11,433 bases of DNA from CAZUVM01 sp964623885 (GTDB lineage Bacteria; Verrucomicrobiota; Verrucomicrobiia; Limisphaerales; UBA8199): contig CAZUVM010000110.1 in assembly GCA_964623885.1 (NCBI GenBank), forward strand, positions 1 to 11,433. The letters run 5' to 3'. The notes beneath the pieces were generated by a model that did no database searches, had not been told where the DNA came from, and saw only the letters and a list, made by a program, of their open reading frames with translations. Positions 5,160 through 11,433 of the stretch are shown here, piece after piece. Each line of letters begins with the position of its first letter. Positions within the stretch are counted from its first letter, which is position 1. Made by a program: the position numbers and the translations under genes.

Positions 5160-6650
5160 ATGAAACGCAACACCAAGCTTAAGATGCACGATCCGCAGAA
5201 GGCGCTGGCTATGACCCGAGCAAGCTGGTCTTGGCCCTTGGGCCAAGAATGTCATCGCAACGGGGTTGGCCGCTATTTTTTGAAGATTTTAGCGCTCACG
5301 GCGGTGTTAGCGCTGCTGCCTGCTTGCAGCCTCTTACGGGCCCCGCAGACAGTCGTAAAAACAGTTGTGCCCAAAAGTCGCGTGGCACAGCCGGATCCTT
5401 TAGCGCTACAGGTGAAGCTCGAACGGTTTACCGATAATTTTTCTATCCGGACCGCCGAAGCGCTGGAAGATTATGCCAAAAAGACGGATACAGAATCGGC
5501 GCGGCTCGAAGCCCTTAAGCTCAAACTATTGTCCGCGTCCGCCGTGACCAGCATCGCCAGCGGCCCCAATCCGGATGCTAACCTGCTGGACCTGGTTGCG
5601 GTCGCCACCCTCACCCGCATGGCAGTCGAAGAGCGTTGGCTGAAGGCGACCAACAAACCGCCTCTTGAGCTGTGGCTCTCCACCGGCCGGGAATTGGAAA
5701 CCAATGTTTGGCAACTCGCAGCCGGTGAGTTGGCACCGGCTCATGTCAAAGAGCTTCGCAGCACAATCGACAGCTGGCTCCTGCAGAATCCGCAGGCTCG
5801 TGGCACCTTTTTTGTTCGGCCCCAGGAATTCGTTTCGACAATGGTACACGAGGACAAGGCGGTGACCGACGCCAATAGCGTCTTCAATATGATGAACCTT
5901 GATCCGACCGCGGGCCTGGATCCTGCGGTGCGTGAGATCACCAAGACCCGCCTCCTGGCCGAGCGCGCCATGTTCACCTTCCAGCGCATGCCTTTCCTCC
6001 TGCGCTTGCAGACCGAGCTTGTGACCTACCAGGTGACCGAGCAACCAGCGATCCGCCTGGCGCTCACCAATACCGCATTGCTCGCCAATAGCGCGGATCG
6101 CATCAGCCGCGCAACCGAATCTGTCAGCCAGACGGCAGCTCAATTGCCGGAACGCATTTCGATCGAAAGGAAAGAGATCCTGGCGTCTCTGGACCAGCAG
6201 GAGGGCAAACTGCGAGACCTCACGGCGCAGGTGGACCTCGCACTTCAGTCGGGCGAGAAGATGTCGACGTCGCTCAACACTACACTGGGCACGTTTGACG
6301 TGCTGATGAAGCGGTTCGGCGTGGGCGAGCCCGGCACTAATGCCCCGTCGGACACCAACTCGCCCCCGTTCAACATTCTGGATTACGGCCAGGTCGCCGA
6401 CCGGGTTGGCGCGATGGCGAAGGACATTAACGCTTTGGTCAGCTCGGTGAACCAAAGCGTACCGCAAATCGAGCGGCTGAGCCAACAGGCCACAGGCGAT
6501 GCTCAAAAAGTAGTGGAACGGGGTTTCCGCCTTGGCCTGGTTCTAATCGGGCTGCTTCTCGCGGGGGCGCTGCTGGTTGGGATCGTATATCGCTTACTGG
6601 CAGAAAAAATAAGCCGCTCGGGGCGTACACCCCAAGCCTCGACAGGGTGA
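5160..6650 (+). CDS. Envelope coiled-coil protein with lipobox and C-terminal TM helix, unknown function
   Basis: This is a 496-residue protein. A hydrophobic segment starts near residue 41 and ends in 'LALLPACSLL', a lipobox-like site with Cys56, so it may be a lipoprotein. The 40 residues before it are unusually long for a signal peptide. An in-frame TTG at 5280 would give a standard one ('LKILALTAVLALLPAC'), but only ATG 5160 has a Shine-Dalgarno. Residues about 75-290 are soluble, mostly helical and Ala/Leu-rich, with a conserved-looking block 'DPTAGLDPAVREITKTRLLA'. Residues about 305-385 are heptad-like with many Q, E, S and T, suggesting a coiled coil. A final TM helix spans 458-476 with a basic tail. 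If both ends are membrane-anchored, the middle forms a periplasmic loop or spacer. I recall similar hypothetical proteins beside ion-channel and porin genes but know no function. Its stop overlaps the porin start (GTGA). Confidence 0.7.
   Translation: MKRNTKLKMHDPQKALAMTRASWSWPLGQECHRNGVGRYFLKILALTAVLALLPACSLLRAPQTVVKTVVPKSRVAQPDPLALQVKLERFTDNFSIRTAEALEDYAKKTDTESARLEALKLKLLSASAVTSIASGPNPDANLLDLVAVATLTRMAVEERWLKATNKPPLELWLSTGRELETNVWQLAAGELAPAHVKELRSTIDSWLLQNPQARGTFFVRPQEFVSTMVHEDKAVTDANSVFNMMNLDPTAGLDPAVREITKTRLLAERAMFTFQRMPFLLRLQTELVTYQVTEQPAIRLALTNTALLANSADRISRATESVSQTAAQLPERISIERKEILASLDQQEGKLRDLTAQVDLALQSGEKMSTSLNTTLGTFDVLMKRFGVGEPGTNAPSDTNSPPFNILDYGQVADRVGAMAKDINALVSSVNQSVPQIERLSQQATGDAQKVVERGFRLGLVLIGLLLAGALLVGIVYRLLAEKISRSGRTPQASTG
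5230..5247. repeat. 18-bp palindrome in the N-terminal extension of the lipoprotein gene
   Basis: CTTGGCCC (5230-5237) and GGGCCAAG (5240-5247) are perfect reverse complements around two bases. It sits between the Shine-Dalgarno-supported ATG 5160 and the in-frame TTG 5280. The loop is too small for a perfect hairpin, but the inner pairs could open. It may be chance, a site for a dimeric protein, or a structure that influences which start is used. Confidence 0.35.
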
Positions 6651-8197
6651 GCTTCAAAACCGCCACGCCACTGCCTACAAGGCTCAAGACAAAGCCGGTG
6701 AGGAAACTCCTTATTGCGGCCTTCGACTTCTCCATATCGGTGGCTCTTCTTCATGCCGCCCAGGCGCCCCAATCCCTCCCACAACTATCGTCGCAAAGCG
6801 AACCCGAAAATGAAGGCGGCCCGGAGCAGTTGAAGCAACAGATCCGCGTCACCGTTGAAACCAATGTTCCGCCTGCCGAGGTCGCAACCAATGCGGTTGC
6901 CACAAAGGAGAAGTCCTTCCAATGGAAATTCTCCTGGGAGGATTGGAACGGATTGCACGCCGAGCTGACACGGAAAACACTTCTCGGTCGCCTCGTGCCG
7001 GGCATCACGAATATTGAGCAGGCTAACCTGGCCAAGCTCTCCGGACTGGCGGCACTGGGGACCAATACATATCGCCTGCACTTGGAAGAGGACAAGATGA
7101 CCATGAAAATCGGTGCCAAGCTCCAAGTCGATGCCGCGGCATATGCGACAGCCAAAGGTTATCCCTCGATTGACGACGGCATCGAAGTCCGCCGCGCTCG
7201 GGTCTATGCCCAGGGGGATTGCATCCTCCTGCTCCCGTTCTCCTACGAAATCGAACTGGGTTATATTCCCAACCAGTTTTACATCGAGAACAGCTACCTG
7301 GCATTTCGAGAGCTCCCCTGGATCGGCGAGATCAAGTTTGGCCAGTTTCAGGCTCCGATGGGCTTGGATGCGGTCACCAGCAGTCGGGACACCACGATGA
7401 TGGAGTTGGCAGGCCCGCTGGCCGCGTTGGCTCCAGGCGTCAACGCGGGCATGGAAATCGGCCGGCCGATCTTCGACCGGCGGGCCACTTGGAAGCTGGG
7501 CTTCTTCACCGCGGGCGAAGGGACGCAGGACACTGGTGATGCCGCCAGTAACTACGGGCGAGCCATCACGCGAATTACCGTCCTTCCCTTATACGAGCCC
7601 AGTCCCGACCACCCTGGCTCCGCTACGTTGCTGCACCTGGGTTTGAGTGCCAACTATCTCTACTCGGCGAACAGTTCCGTGCGCTATCGGTCCCGCCCGG
7701 AAAGCCATCTTGCACCCTACGTCATCGACACCGGCAACATTGACGCGAACGGTGCCCTGGTGGCCGGTGCCGAGGTCGCCTGGGTCAATGGCCCATTCTC
7801 GCTCCAGAGCGAATACCTGCACTCGTGGGTGGACGAGAAGGACGGGCAAGTGCCGGGCTTCGACGGCGTTTACGCCTCGGTGAGCTATTTCCTTACGGGT
7901 GAAAGCCGCCCCTACAATCGACAAAACGGTCGCTTCGCACGCGTGATTCCGCACCAGAACTTCGACTGGGGCAAGGGTGGCTGGGGGGCGTGGGAGGTCG
8001 CCGCGCGCGCCTCATACGTGACCCTGAACAGCGCCGACGTCCACGGTGGACGCTTGTCCATGCTGATGACTGGCGTGAACTGGTATGTTCATTCGCATGT
8101 AAAATGGCGTTTCGAGTACGGCTTGGGCCATGTGGCCGATCGACAGCCCGAGGGCAATATCAACGTTCTCCAGACTCGGATGGAGGTGGACTTTTGA
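6647..8197 (+). CDS. Phosphate-selective porin O/P family (OprO/OprP-like)
   Basis: This 516-residue outer-membrane porin belongs to the family whose known members form trimeric anion pores selective for phosphate or polyphosphate. GTG 6647 overlaps the preceding TGA as GTGA. An in-frame GTG at 6698 would give a tighter signal peptide (R-K-L-L-I-A-A-F..., cleavage after 'HAAQA', residue 40 in the long form). Residues 41-140 are a Q/E/T-rich periplasmic-type segment with a short W-containing patch. The barrel begins near 'MTMKIGAKLQVDAAAYAT'. Family-like blocks follow: 'GIEVRRARVYAQG', 'YIENSYLAFRELPWIGEIKFG', 'GQFQAPMGLDAVTSS' and 'FAP'-like 'LAPGVNAGMEIG'. Later come 'QSEYLHSWV', 'GVYASVSYFLTGESRPY' and 'GAWEVAARASYV', and it ends in 'LQTRMEVDF' with the terminal phenylalanine. 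True phosphate specificity needs the Arg/Lys arrangement in loop 3, which I cannot assign, so 'anion porin' is the safe reading. It is the last gene of the run. Confidence 0.85.
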   Translation: MSFKTATPLPTRLKTKPVRKLLIAAFDFSISVALLHAAQAPQSLPQLSSQSEPENEGGPEQLKQQIRVTVETNVPPAEVATNAVATKEKSFQWKFSWEDWNGLHAELTRKTLLGRLVPGITNIEQANLAKLSGLAALGTNTYRLHLEEDKMTMKIGAKLQVDAAAYATAKGYPSIDDGIEVRRARVYAQGDCILLLPFSYEIELGYIPNQFYIENSYLAFRELPWIGEIKFGQFQAPMGLDAVTSSRDTTMMELAGPLAALAPGVNAGMEIGRPIFDRRATWKLGFFTAGEGTQDTGDAASNYGRAITRITVLPLYEPSPDHPGSATLLHLGLSANYLYSANSSVRYRSRPESHLAPYVIDTGNIDANGALVAGAEVAWVNGPFSLQSEYLHSWVDEKDGQVPGFDGVYASVSYFLTGESRPYNRQNGRFARVIPHQNFDWGKGGWGAWEVAARASYVTLNSADVHGGRLSMLMTGVNWYVHSHVKWRFEYGLGHVADRQPEGNINVLQTRMEVDF

Positions 8198-8392
8198 TGT
8201 CCAAACCGCTTCCTGCTTTTTCACTGGCAGCACACTCAAACCCCTAACTGGGCGACACACGCACGAGAGCAGGCAGAGCGATCACGAACATCGGCCATGC
8301 CACGATGACCATTGCACGAAGCATCATCTGAACCAGGGTTCTCTGTGCGAATCGCTTGCTGTTTTACTGCTGTTGCGTTAGGTGAGGAAAAT
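8198..8392. other. Gap between convergent genes, no gene seen
   Basis: The porin (plus) and the glycosidase (minus) end towards each other across 195 bp. I find no convincing ORF and no strong GC hairpin with a T-run on either strand. Only weak stems such as GAACC-AG-GGTTC near 8333-8344 are present. If both operons end here, termination may be Rho-dependent or use a signal I do not recognise. Confidence 0.5.
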
Positions 8393-9958
8393 CTACACCG
8401 GGCTACAATCGAGTTCGATGGCCGTAACGGAGCGGGCCGGGAACCGCCATTTTGCCGCGCCCGAGCCTGGCAGCGGCACCTCACGTGGAGCAAAGACGTC
8501 CGGGTTGAGAGGGCTGATTTCCTGCCGCGGATTCTCAGGCGAGATCTCGAAGACGCGGCCGCCCGTGATCGCGAAGCCATTCACGCTCAAGCTGACCTCA
8601 GTGGAACGTGCGTAGTTCAAGTTAGCTGCGTGGATGAAGAATTTATTGCCGGCGCGGCTGGCGGCGAGATCCAGATCGGACAGCGCACTTTGAACCGCGA
8701 CGGCCTGGGTGCCATTATGCCGCTTAAACAATCGTGCTACCGCGCCGGCGGGTAACAAATAGCTGATTCCACCAGGCACCTGGTGAATCAACGCATTGGT
8801 GGTCCAGCGCGTGCCGTTGAAGTCGGCAGCCGTGGCGATTTTCACGCGCGCGCCGTGCCGCTGATAGAGGTTTAAAGCCCGTGCGTGATAAACTCCCGTG
8901 AGCCATTCAGTAAGAATTGCATTGCTGTTGTGTGGCGCGAGGCTGAGGTGACCTTCGGTGATGGCAATGCCGGCATTGGATTTCACTGCAGCCAGAGTTT
9001 CTTCGAGGGCGACCAGCTTCTTCTCGACGCGTTCGCCGATCATTTCCATCAGCTCAGCCCAGGCCTGTTCGGGTGCTGCCTGATAGCGGCAGCCTCGCAG
9101 GACCGTGTCTTTGCGCAGCGGAGTTTGGCCCATCATATGCACGGCCACGAAATCAAGATGTTCGCCCGCGCGTTCGACGAGGTCCTCGGCCCAGCCGCTG
9201 TCGCCCCAGCCGATGAGCTGGATGGAATGATCCCGCTCTTTCATGGCTTTGGCAAAAACAATGGTGGTCGCGGTGGCCTCATCCTTGGAGAACGTGTTGC
9301 GTCCCCCATACGACGTCTCATTCCCGAGTTGCCAAAGCTTTATTCCATAGGGCTGAGGCGCACCGTGCGCCTTGCGTTCGGCGTTGTCCGGATCGTTCGC
9401 GTAGGTCACCCACTCAGCCGCTTCCATTGCCTCTCCCGCGCGATTCCCCTCACGCGTTGTGGCGTAGCGTTTCTCGCCATCGCTAAGGAAGTTCACGCAA
9501 TAAAGCGGTTCGGCGCTGACTTGGCGGCAAAGATCGACGAATTCATGCGTACCCACGCGGTTGGTCTCTTTTCCGCCCCACACATAATTGCGCATCCAAG
9601 GGCGGCGCTCGGCAGGACCAACGCCCTCGCGCCATTTATAATAGCGGCTGAACAGACCGCCAAACCGAAGCACCCCGGGCGCGAGGTCACGGGTCGTCTC
9701 AACGAAATCGCGCCGCCAGTCGTCCCGATTGTAGTCCCACGCCGCCTCAACCGAGGCATCGCTGACGCCCAGCGGTTCCATGAACTGCATGTACAGGCGG
9801 GGGGAGATATCGAACAGCGGTTTGGGATTGAGGACTAGCGCGGTGGCAGCTTCGCCAGCCGCAGCGGCCTGGGCACGAGCAAGGCAAGCAAGTTGGCTGG
9901 CGGCCGCGGCGGCGACACTAATCCCGAACGAACGCCTTATGAAGGCTCTGCGTTTCAC
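8393..9958 (-). CDS. Tat-exported GH51-like alpha-L-arabinofuranosidase
   Basis: This is a 521-residue clan GH-A glycosidase, best matched to alpha-L-arabinofuranosidases, which release arabinose from arabinan, arabinoxylan or related side chains. The start is GTG 9958; an in-frame stop lies 15 bp upstream, so no longer form exists. The N-terminus has 'IRRSFGIS' (R8, R9) followed by an Ala-rich hydrophobic core and 'LARAQA', a good twin-arginine signal. The catalytic barrel shows 'GVLRFGG' (the equivalent of R-x-P-G-G), 'LCRQVSAEPLYCVNF', 'KLWQLGNE' (N213, E214: the acid/base Asn-Glu pair), 'VAVHMM' and 'AITEGHLS' (E335, probable nucleophile). The final 120 residues fit a beta-sandwich domain. 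GH51 nucleophiles usually sit in a D/N-E-W-N context, so 'TEGH' is unusual and a neighbouring GH-A family such as GH39 or GH79 is possible. The upstream same-strand isomerase gene is 262 bp away across a repeat, so co-transcription is uncertain. Confidence 0.75.
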   Translation of the reverse strand: MKRRAFIRRSFGISVAAAAASQLACLARAQAAAAGEAATALVLNPKPLFDISPRLYMQFMEPLGVSDASVEAAWDYNRDDWRRDFVETTRDLAPGVLRFGGLFSRYYKWREGVGPAERRPWMRNYVWGGKETNRVGTHEFVDLCRQVSAEPLYCVNFLSDGEKRYATTREGNRAGEAMEAAEWVTYANDPDNAERKAHGAPQPYGIKLWQLGNETSYGGRNTFSKDEATATTIVFAKAMKERDHSIQLIGWGDSGWAEDLVERAGEHLDFVAVHMMGQTPLRKDTVLRGCRYQAAPEQAWAELMEMIGERVEKKLVALEETLAAVKSNAGIAITEGHLSLAPHNSNAILTEWLTGVYHARALNLYQRHGARVKIATAADFNGTRWTTNALIHQVPGGISYLLPAGAVARLFKRHNGTQAVAVQSALSDLDLAASRAGNKFFIHAANLNYARSTEVSLSVNGFAITGGRVFEISPENPRQEISPLNPDVFAPREVPLPGSGAAKWRFPARSVTAIELDCSPV

Positions 9959-9990
9959 GTGAGCTGGAGACTTTTAGACATTCAAACATC

Positions 9991-10135
9991 ACCCCCCCTC
10001 GCCCCCGCCCTCTCCCAAAAACGAGAGGGAGAATCGTGCGCACTCTGTTGGCGAATCCTAAGCGATCGATTCGATCACGATTCGAACTTAGCTGTTCCCT
10101 GTCCCCTCGGGGAGAGGGTTAGGGTGAGCGGAGTT
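9991..10135. repeat. Large imperfect palindrome of the CACCCTAACCCTCTCCC type
   Basis: The left arm (about 9991-10038) and right arm (about 10076-10135) are imperfect reverse complements. The outer arm is CCCCTCGCCCCCGCCCTCTCCC against GGGAGAGGGTTAGGGTGAGCGG, and an inner pair GAATCGTG (10031-10038)/CACGATTC (10076-10083) aligns in the same nesting. Each outer arm also folds locally: CCCTCTC...GAGAGGG (10008-10029) and CCCCTCGGGG (10103-10112). The 'CTCGGGGAGAGGGTTAGGGTGAG' wording is one I know from intergenic repeats scattered in many unrelated bacterial genomes, so a multicopy element is likely. It fills most of the 262 bp between the two minus-strand genes. The arms could also act as a terminator-like or RNA-stabilising structure for the isomerase transcript. 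Confidence 0.6.
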
Positions 10136-10140
10136 TTCTT

Positions 10141-10146
10141 ATTATA
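10141..10146 (-). promoter_or_regulatory. Candidate -10 box upstream of the glycosidase gene
   Basis: Minus-strand TATAAT lies just outside the palindrome and about 183 bp before the glycosidase start. A weak TTGAGT lies 14 bp upstream of it and a TTGGCA 22 bp upstream; neither has the usual 17 bp spacing. A transcript from here would carry the whole palindrome in its 5' leader. This is a motif match only. Confidence 0.2.
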
Positions 10147-10220
10147 GACGGTACTCAAAAACTCAAGGTGCCAACCCATCATAGCAAGCCGACTTGTTGA
10201 GCTATGCCAGTGCAGCTCGC

Positions 10221-11090
10221 TCAAAACTTAACTTCCTCGAGATATTTCAAGCTCTGCGGGACTTGCTGCTCCGACCAGGGAGATTCATCTTCGATAAAGT
10301 ACCATTTGAGTCCAGCCTTTTTGGCGGCGCGAAGGATGGCGGGCAGGTCCATCAGCCCGCTGCCCAGCGCGGCGTCGTTCTTTACATCAGTGCCACCAGT
10401 CAACGCCCCGGTTTGTGTGCCTTTGCGCATATCCTTCAAATGCGCCAGTTCCCAGCGCTTGCCGTATTTCTCAAGCAGCTTCACCGGATCCTGGCCCGGG
10501 AACACGATCCAGAAAATGTCCATCTCATAGCTGACGAGCTTCGGATCGGTTTCCTGGAACAGCAGATCCAGAAGCGTGCCCTGGCCGTGCGGTTGGAATT
10601 CGTACCCGTGCACGTGATAGAAGAATTTCAAGCCGTGTTTAGCCAGCGCTGCGCCCGCCTTGTTGAACACCGCCGCCGCTTCGCGGCAGGTCTTTTCATC
10701 GAAATCACCATTGTGCGGGATCCAGGCCACACCGGCGTATTTGAGCCCCAGCGCTTTGGCCTCGAGAGCGACTTTCTCCGGATCTTTAGCATAATCCTCA
10801 TAGGGGAAATGAGCGCCGATAGCCTCGATCCCGCGGGACGCCAGCTCCTGTTTGAATTTTTCGGGCGACAATCCATAGGTGCCGGCCAGCTCGACATACT
10901 TTATCCCCCAGCGCTTTACTTCGTCCAAGGTGCCGGGAATGTCTTTGGCGAACTGCTCCCGCAGACTGTAGAGCTGGAGCCCAACCGGGCCCTTAAAACT
11001 CGGGCCTGTCCCGACCGGCGCCGCGCCGGATAAACCCACCGAAAACAAAGAGATAGCGGCTGAAAACAGAAGCGCACGATTCATATTCAT
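10221..11090 (-). CDS. Exported sugar isomerase/epimerase-like TIM-barrel protein (AP_endonuc_2 family)
   Basis: This 289-residue protein is of the xylose-isomerase-like TIM-barrel superfamily, usually annotated sugar phosphate isomerase/epimerase. The start is ATG 11090 (a second ATG at 11084 is also possible). The N-terminus has a Sec-type signal (hydrophobic 'ALLFSAAISLFSVGLSG', cleavage near 'SGAA', residue 24), so it is predicted to act outside the cytoplasm, where phosphorylated sugars are not expected; a free or keto sugar is the better guess. The barrel begins at 'VGLQLYSLRE' (36-45). Expected metal ligands are visible: 'HVHGYEF' (H159, H161, E164), 'YEMDIFW' (D191), 'ELAHLKDM' (H217) and 'WYFIEDE' (E267). 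Length is normal for the family. The reaction cannot be deduced. Exported relatives are common in Verrucomicrobia and Planctomycetes near glycan-degradation genes, which suits the neighbouring arabinofuranosidase. The cytidylate-kinase-like gene ends 56 bp upstream. Confidence 0.8.
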   Translation of the reverse strand: MNMNRALLFSAAISLFSVGLSGAAPVGTGPSFKGPVGLQLYSLREQFAKDIPGTLDEVKRWGIKYVELAGTYGLSPEKFKQELASRGIEAIGAHFPYEDYAKDPEKVALEAKALGLKYAGVAWIPHNGDFDEKTCREAAAVFNKAGAALAKHGLKFFYHVHGYEFQPHGQGTLLDLLFQETDPKLVSYEMDIFWIVFPGQDPVKLLEKYGKRWELAHLKDMRKGTQTGALTGGTDVKNDAALGSGLMDLPAILRAAKKAGLKWYFIEDESPWSEQQVPQSLKYLEEVKF

Positions 11091-11146
11091 GCGCGATTGC
11101 TAGCATGGACGTCGCTTGATGGAAAGTACAGAAAAGGGACCTGTTC

Positions 11147-11433
11147 TTATACCGTCTTGGCCAGAGTGTGCACAGGCTTCACCGCTTCGCCGATGATGCG
11201 CGCGGCTTCGTCGGATGAAATCAGATCGGTGTTCAGCACCAGGTGATAAAGCAACGGATTATCAATATCCTGGTCGAAATATTTTCGCAGATACCGCCGG
11301 CGCCCCACGTCTTCTCGGTTGACCAGGTCCCGCGCCGCCGACGCGCTGAGTTGATTCGCCTCTTGCACTCGCTGGATCCGCCGCTCCAAGGAACCTACGA
11401 GCCGGACATGAAAAGCGTAGTTGAGCTTGCCGG
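11147..11433 (-). CDS. Cytidylate-kinase-like protein, C-terminal part (5' end outside window)
   Basis: The frame ends at TAA 11147-11149 and stays open to the right edge. The TTG at 11387-11389 is internal, since protein-like sequence continues upstream through 'GKLNYAFHVRLVGSLERR'. The visible 94 residues match the C-terminal half of Cytidylate_kin2 (P-loop NMP-kinase fold): the 'F-H-V-R-L-V' strand, 'ERRIQRVQEANQLS' helix, 'REDVGRRRYLRKYF' (the Arg-rich lid that contacts phosphates), and 'DNPLLYHLVLNTDLIS' as the closing strand. The family is thought to phosphorylate a nucleotide or related small molecule, but substrates of this subgroup are poorly known. The Walker A motif is outside the window. 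It is on the same strand as the isomerase gene and could share a transcript, but the products suggest no functional link. Confidence 0.75.
   Translation of the reverse strand, partial: GKLNYAFHVRLVGSLERRIQRVQEANQLSASAARDLVNREDVGRRRYLRKYFDQDIDNPLLYHLVLNTDLISSDEAARIIGEAVKPVHTLAKTV

Noticed and set aside
5526..6506. Minus-strand open frame of 326 codons
   Set aside because: It is antisense to the coiled-coil lipoprotein gene, which has a Shine-Dalgarno, lipobox and overlapping neighbours. The reverse frame has low-complexity H/R/G-rich protein with no recognisable domain.
8885..9838. Plus-strand open frame of 317 codons
   Set aside because: It is antisense to the clear glycosidase gene, whose motifs and signal peptide are in the other strand. 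GC-rich third positions keep the opposite frame open.
9860..9958. Lipoprotein signal in the glycosidase ('SQLAC')
   Set aside because: The -3 position is Gln, which does not fit a lipobox; the twin-arginine signal explains the region better.
9991..10135. CRISPR array or tandem repeat
   Set aside because: There are no regularly spaced identical units; the similarity is inverted, not direct.
10194..11033. Plus-strand open frame of 279 codons
   Set aside because: It is antisense to the isomerase-like gene with intact metal-site motifs; no domain is recognised in this frame.

Overview
The window (about 11.4 kb, moderately GC-rich) reads like a chromosomal segment of a Gram-negative, probably free-living heterotroph of the Verrucomicrobia, subdivision 3 (Pedosphaera/Limisphaerales type). 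This placement is an inference. It rests on the mix of an exported arylsulfatase, a Tat-exported glycosidase, an exported sugar-isomerase-like TIM barrel and a Cytidylate_kin2-type kinase, on frequent GTG starts with few clear Shine-Dalgarno sites, and on intergenic imperfect palindromes. I see no tRNA, rRNA, CRISPR array, transposase or phage gene.

Left part, plus strand. The window opens inside the C-terminal end of a patatin-like phospholipase (2-337). A secreted arylsulfatase follows (446-2071). Between the sulfatase and the next gene lie about 400 bp that hold no intact gene. They do hold what looks like the C-terminal remnant of a small protein, in the frame of the sulfatase just past its stop (2072-2190), and a roughly 120 bp imperfect palindrome (2231-2350) that resembles a dispersed repeat. 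Next is a predicted outer-membrane beta-barrel protein of unknown function (2476-3195).

Middle part, plus strand: a tight run of five membrane or envelope genes (3276-8197), each overlapping or nearly touching the next. They are a four-TM DUF4239/bestrophin-like protein, a small two-TM protein that appears to have lost its middle, a K+-channel-like protein with a TVGYGD filter, a coiled-coil envelope protein with a lipobox and a C-terminal TM helix, and an OprO/OprP-type phosphate-selective porin. The layout suggests one transcript for an ion-handling system that reaches from the inner membrane (channels) through the periplasm (lipoprotein) to the outer membrane (porin). It is the best candidate here for an undescribed system.

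Right part, minus strand: a Tat-exported GH51-like alpha-L-arabinofuranosidase (8393-9958), a large imperfect palindrome of the CACCCTAACCCTCTCCC type (9991-10135), an exported AP-endonuclease-2/xylose-isomerase-like TIM-barrel protein (10221-11090), and the C-terminal part of a cytidylate-kinase-like protein cut by the window end (11147-11433). The first two enzymes fit plant or algal polysaccharide use, as does the sulfatase on the other strand.
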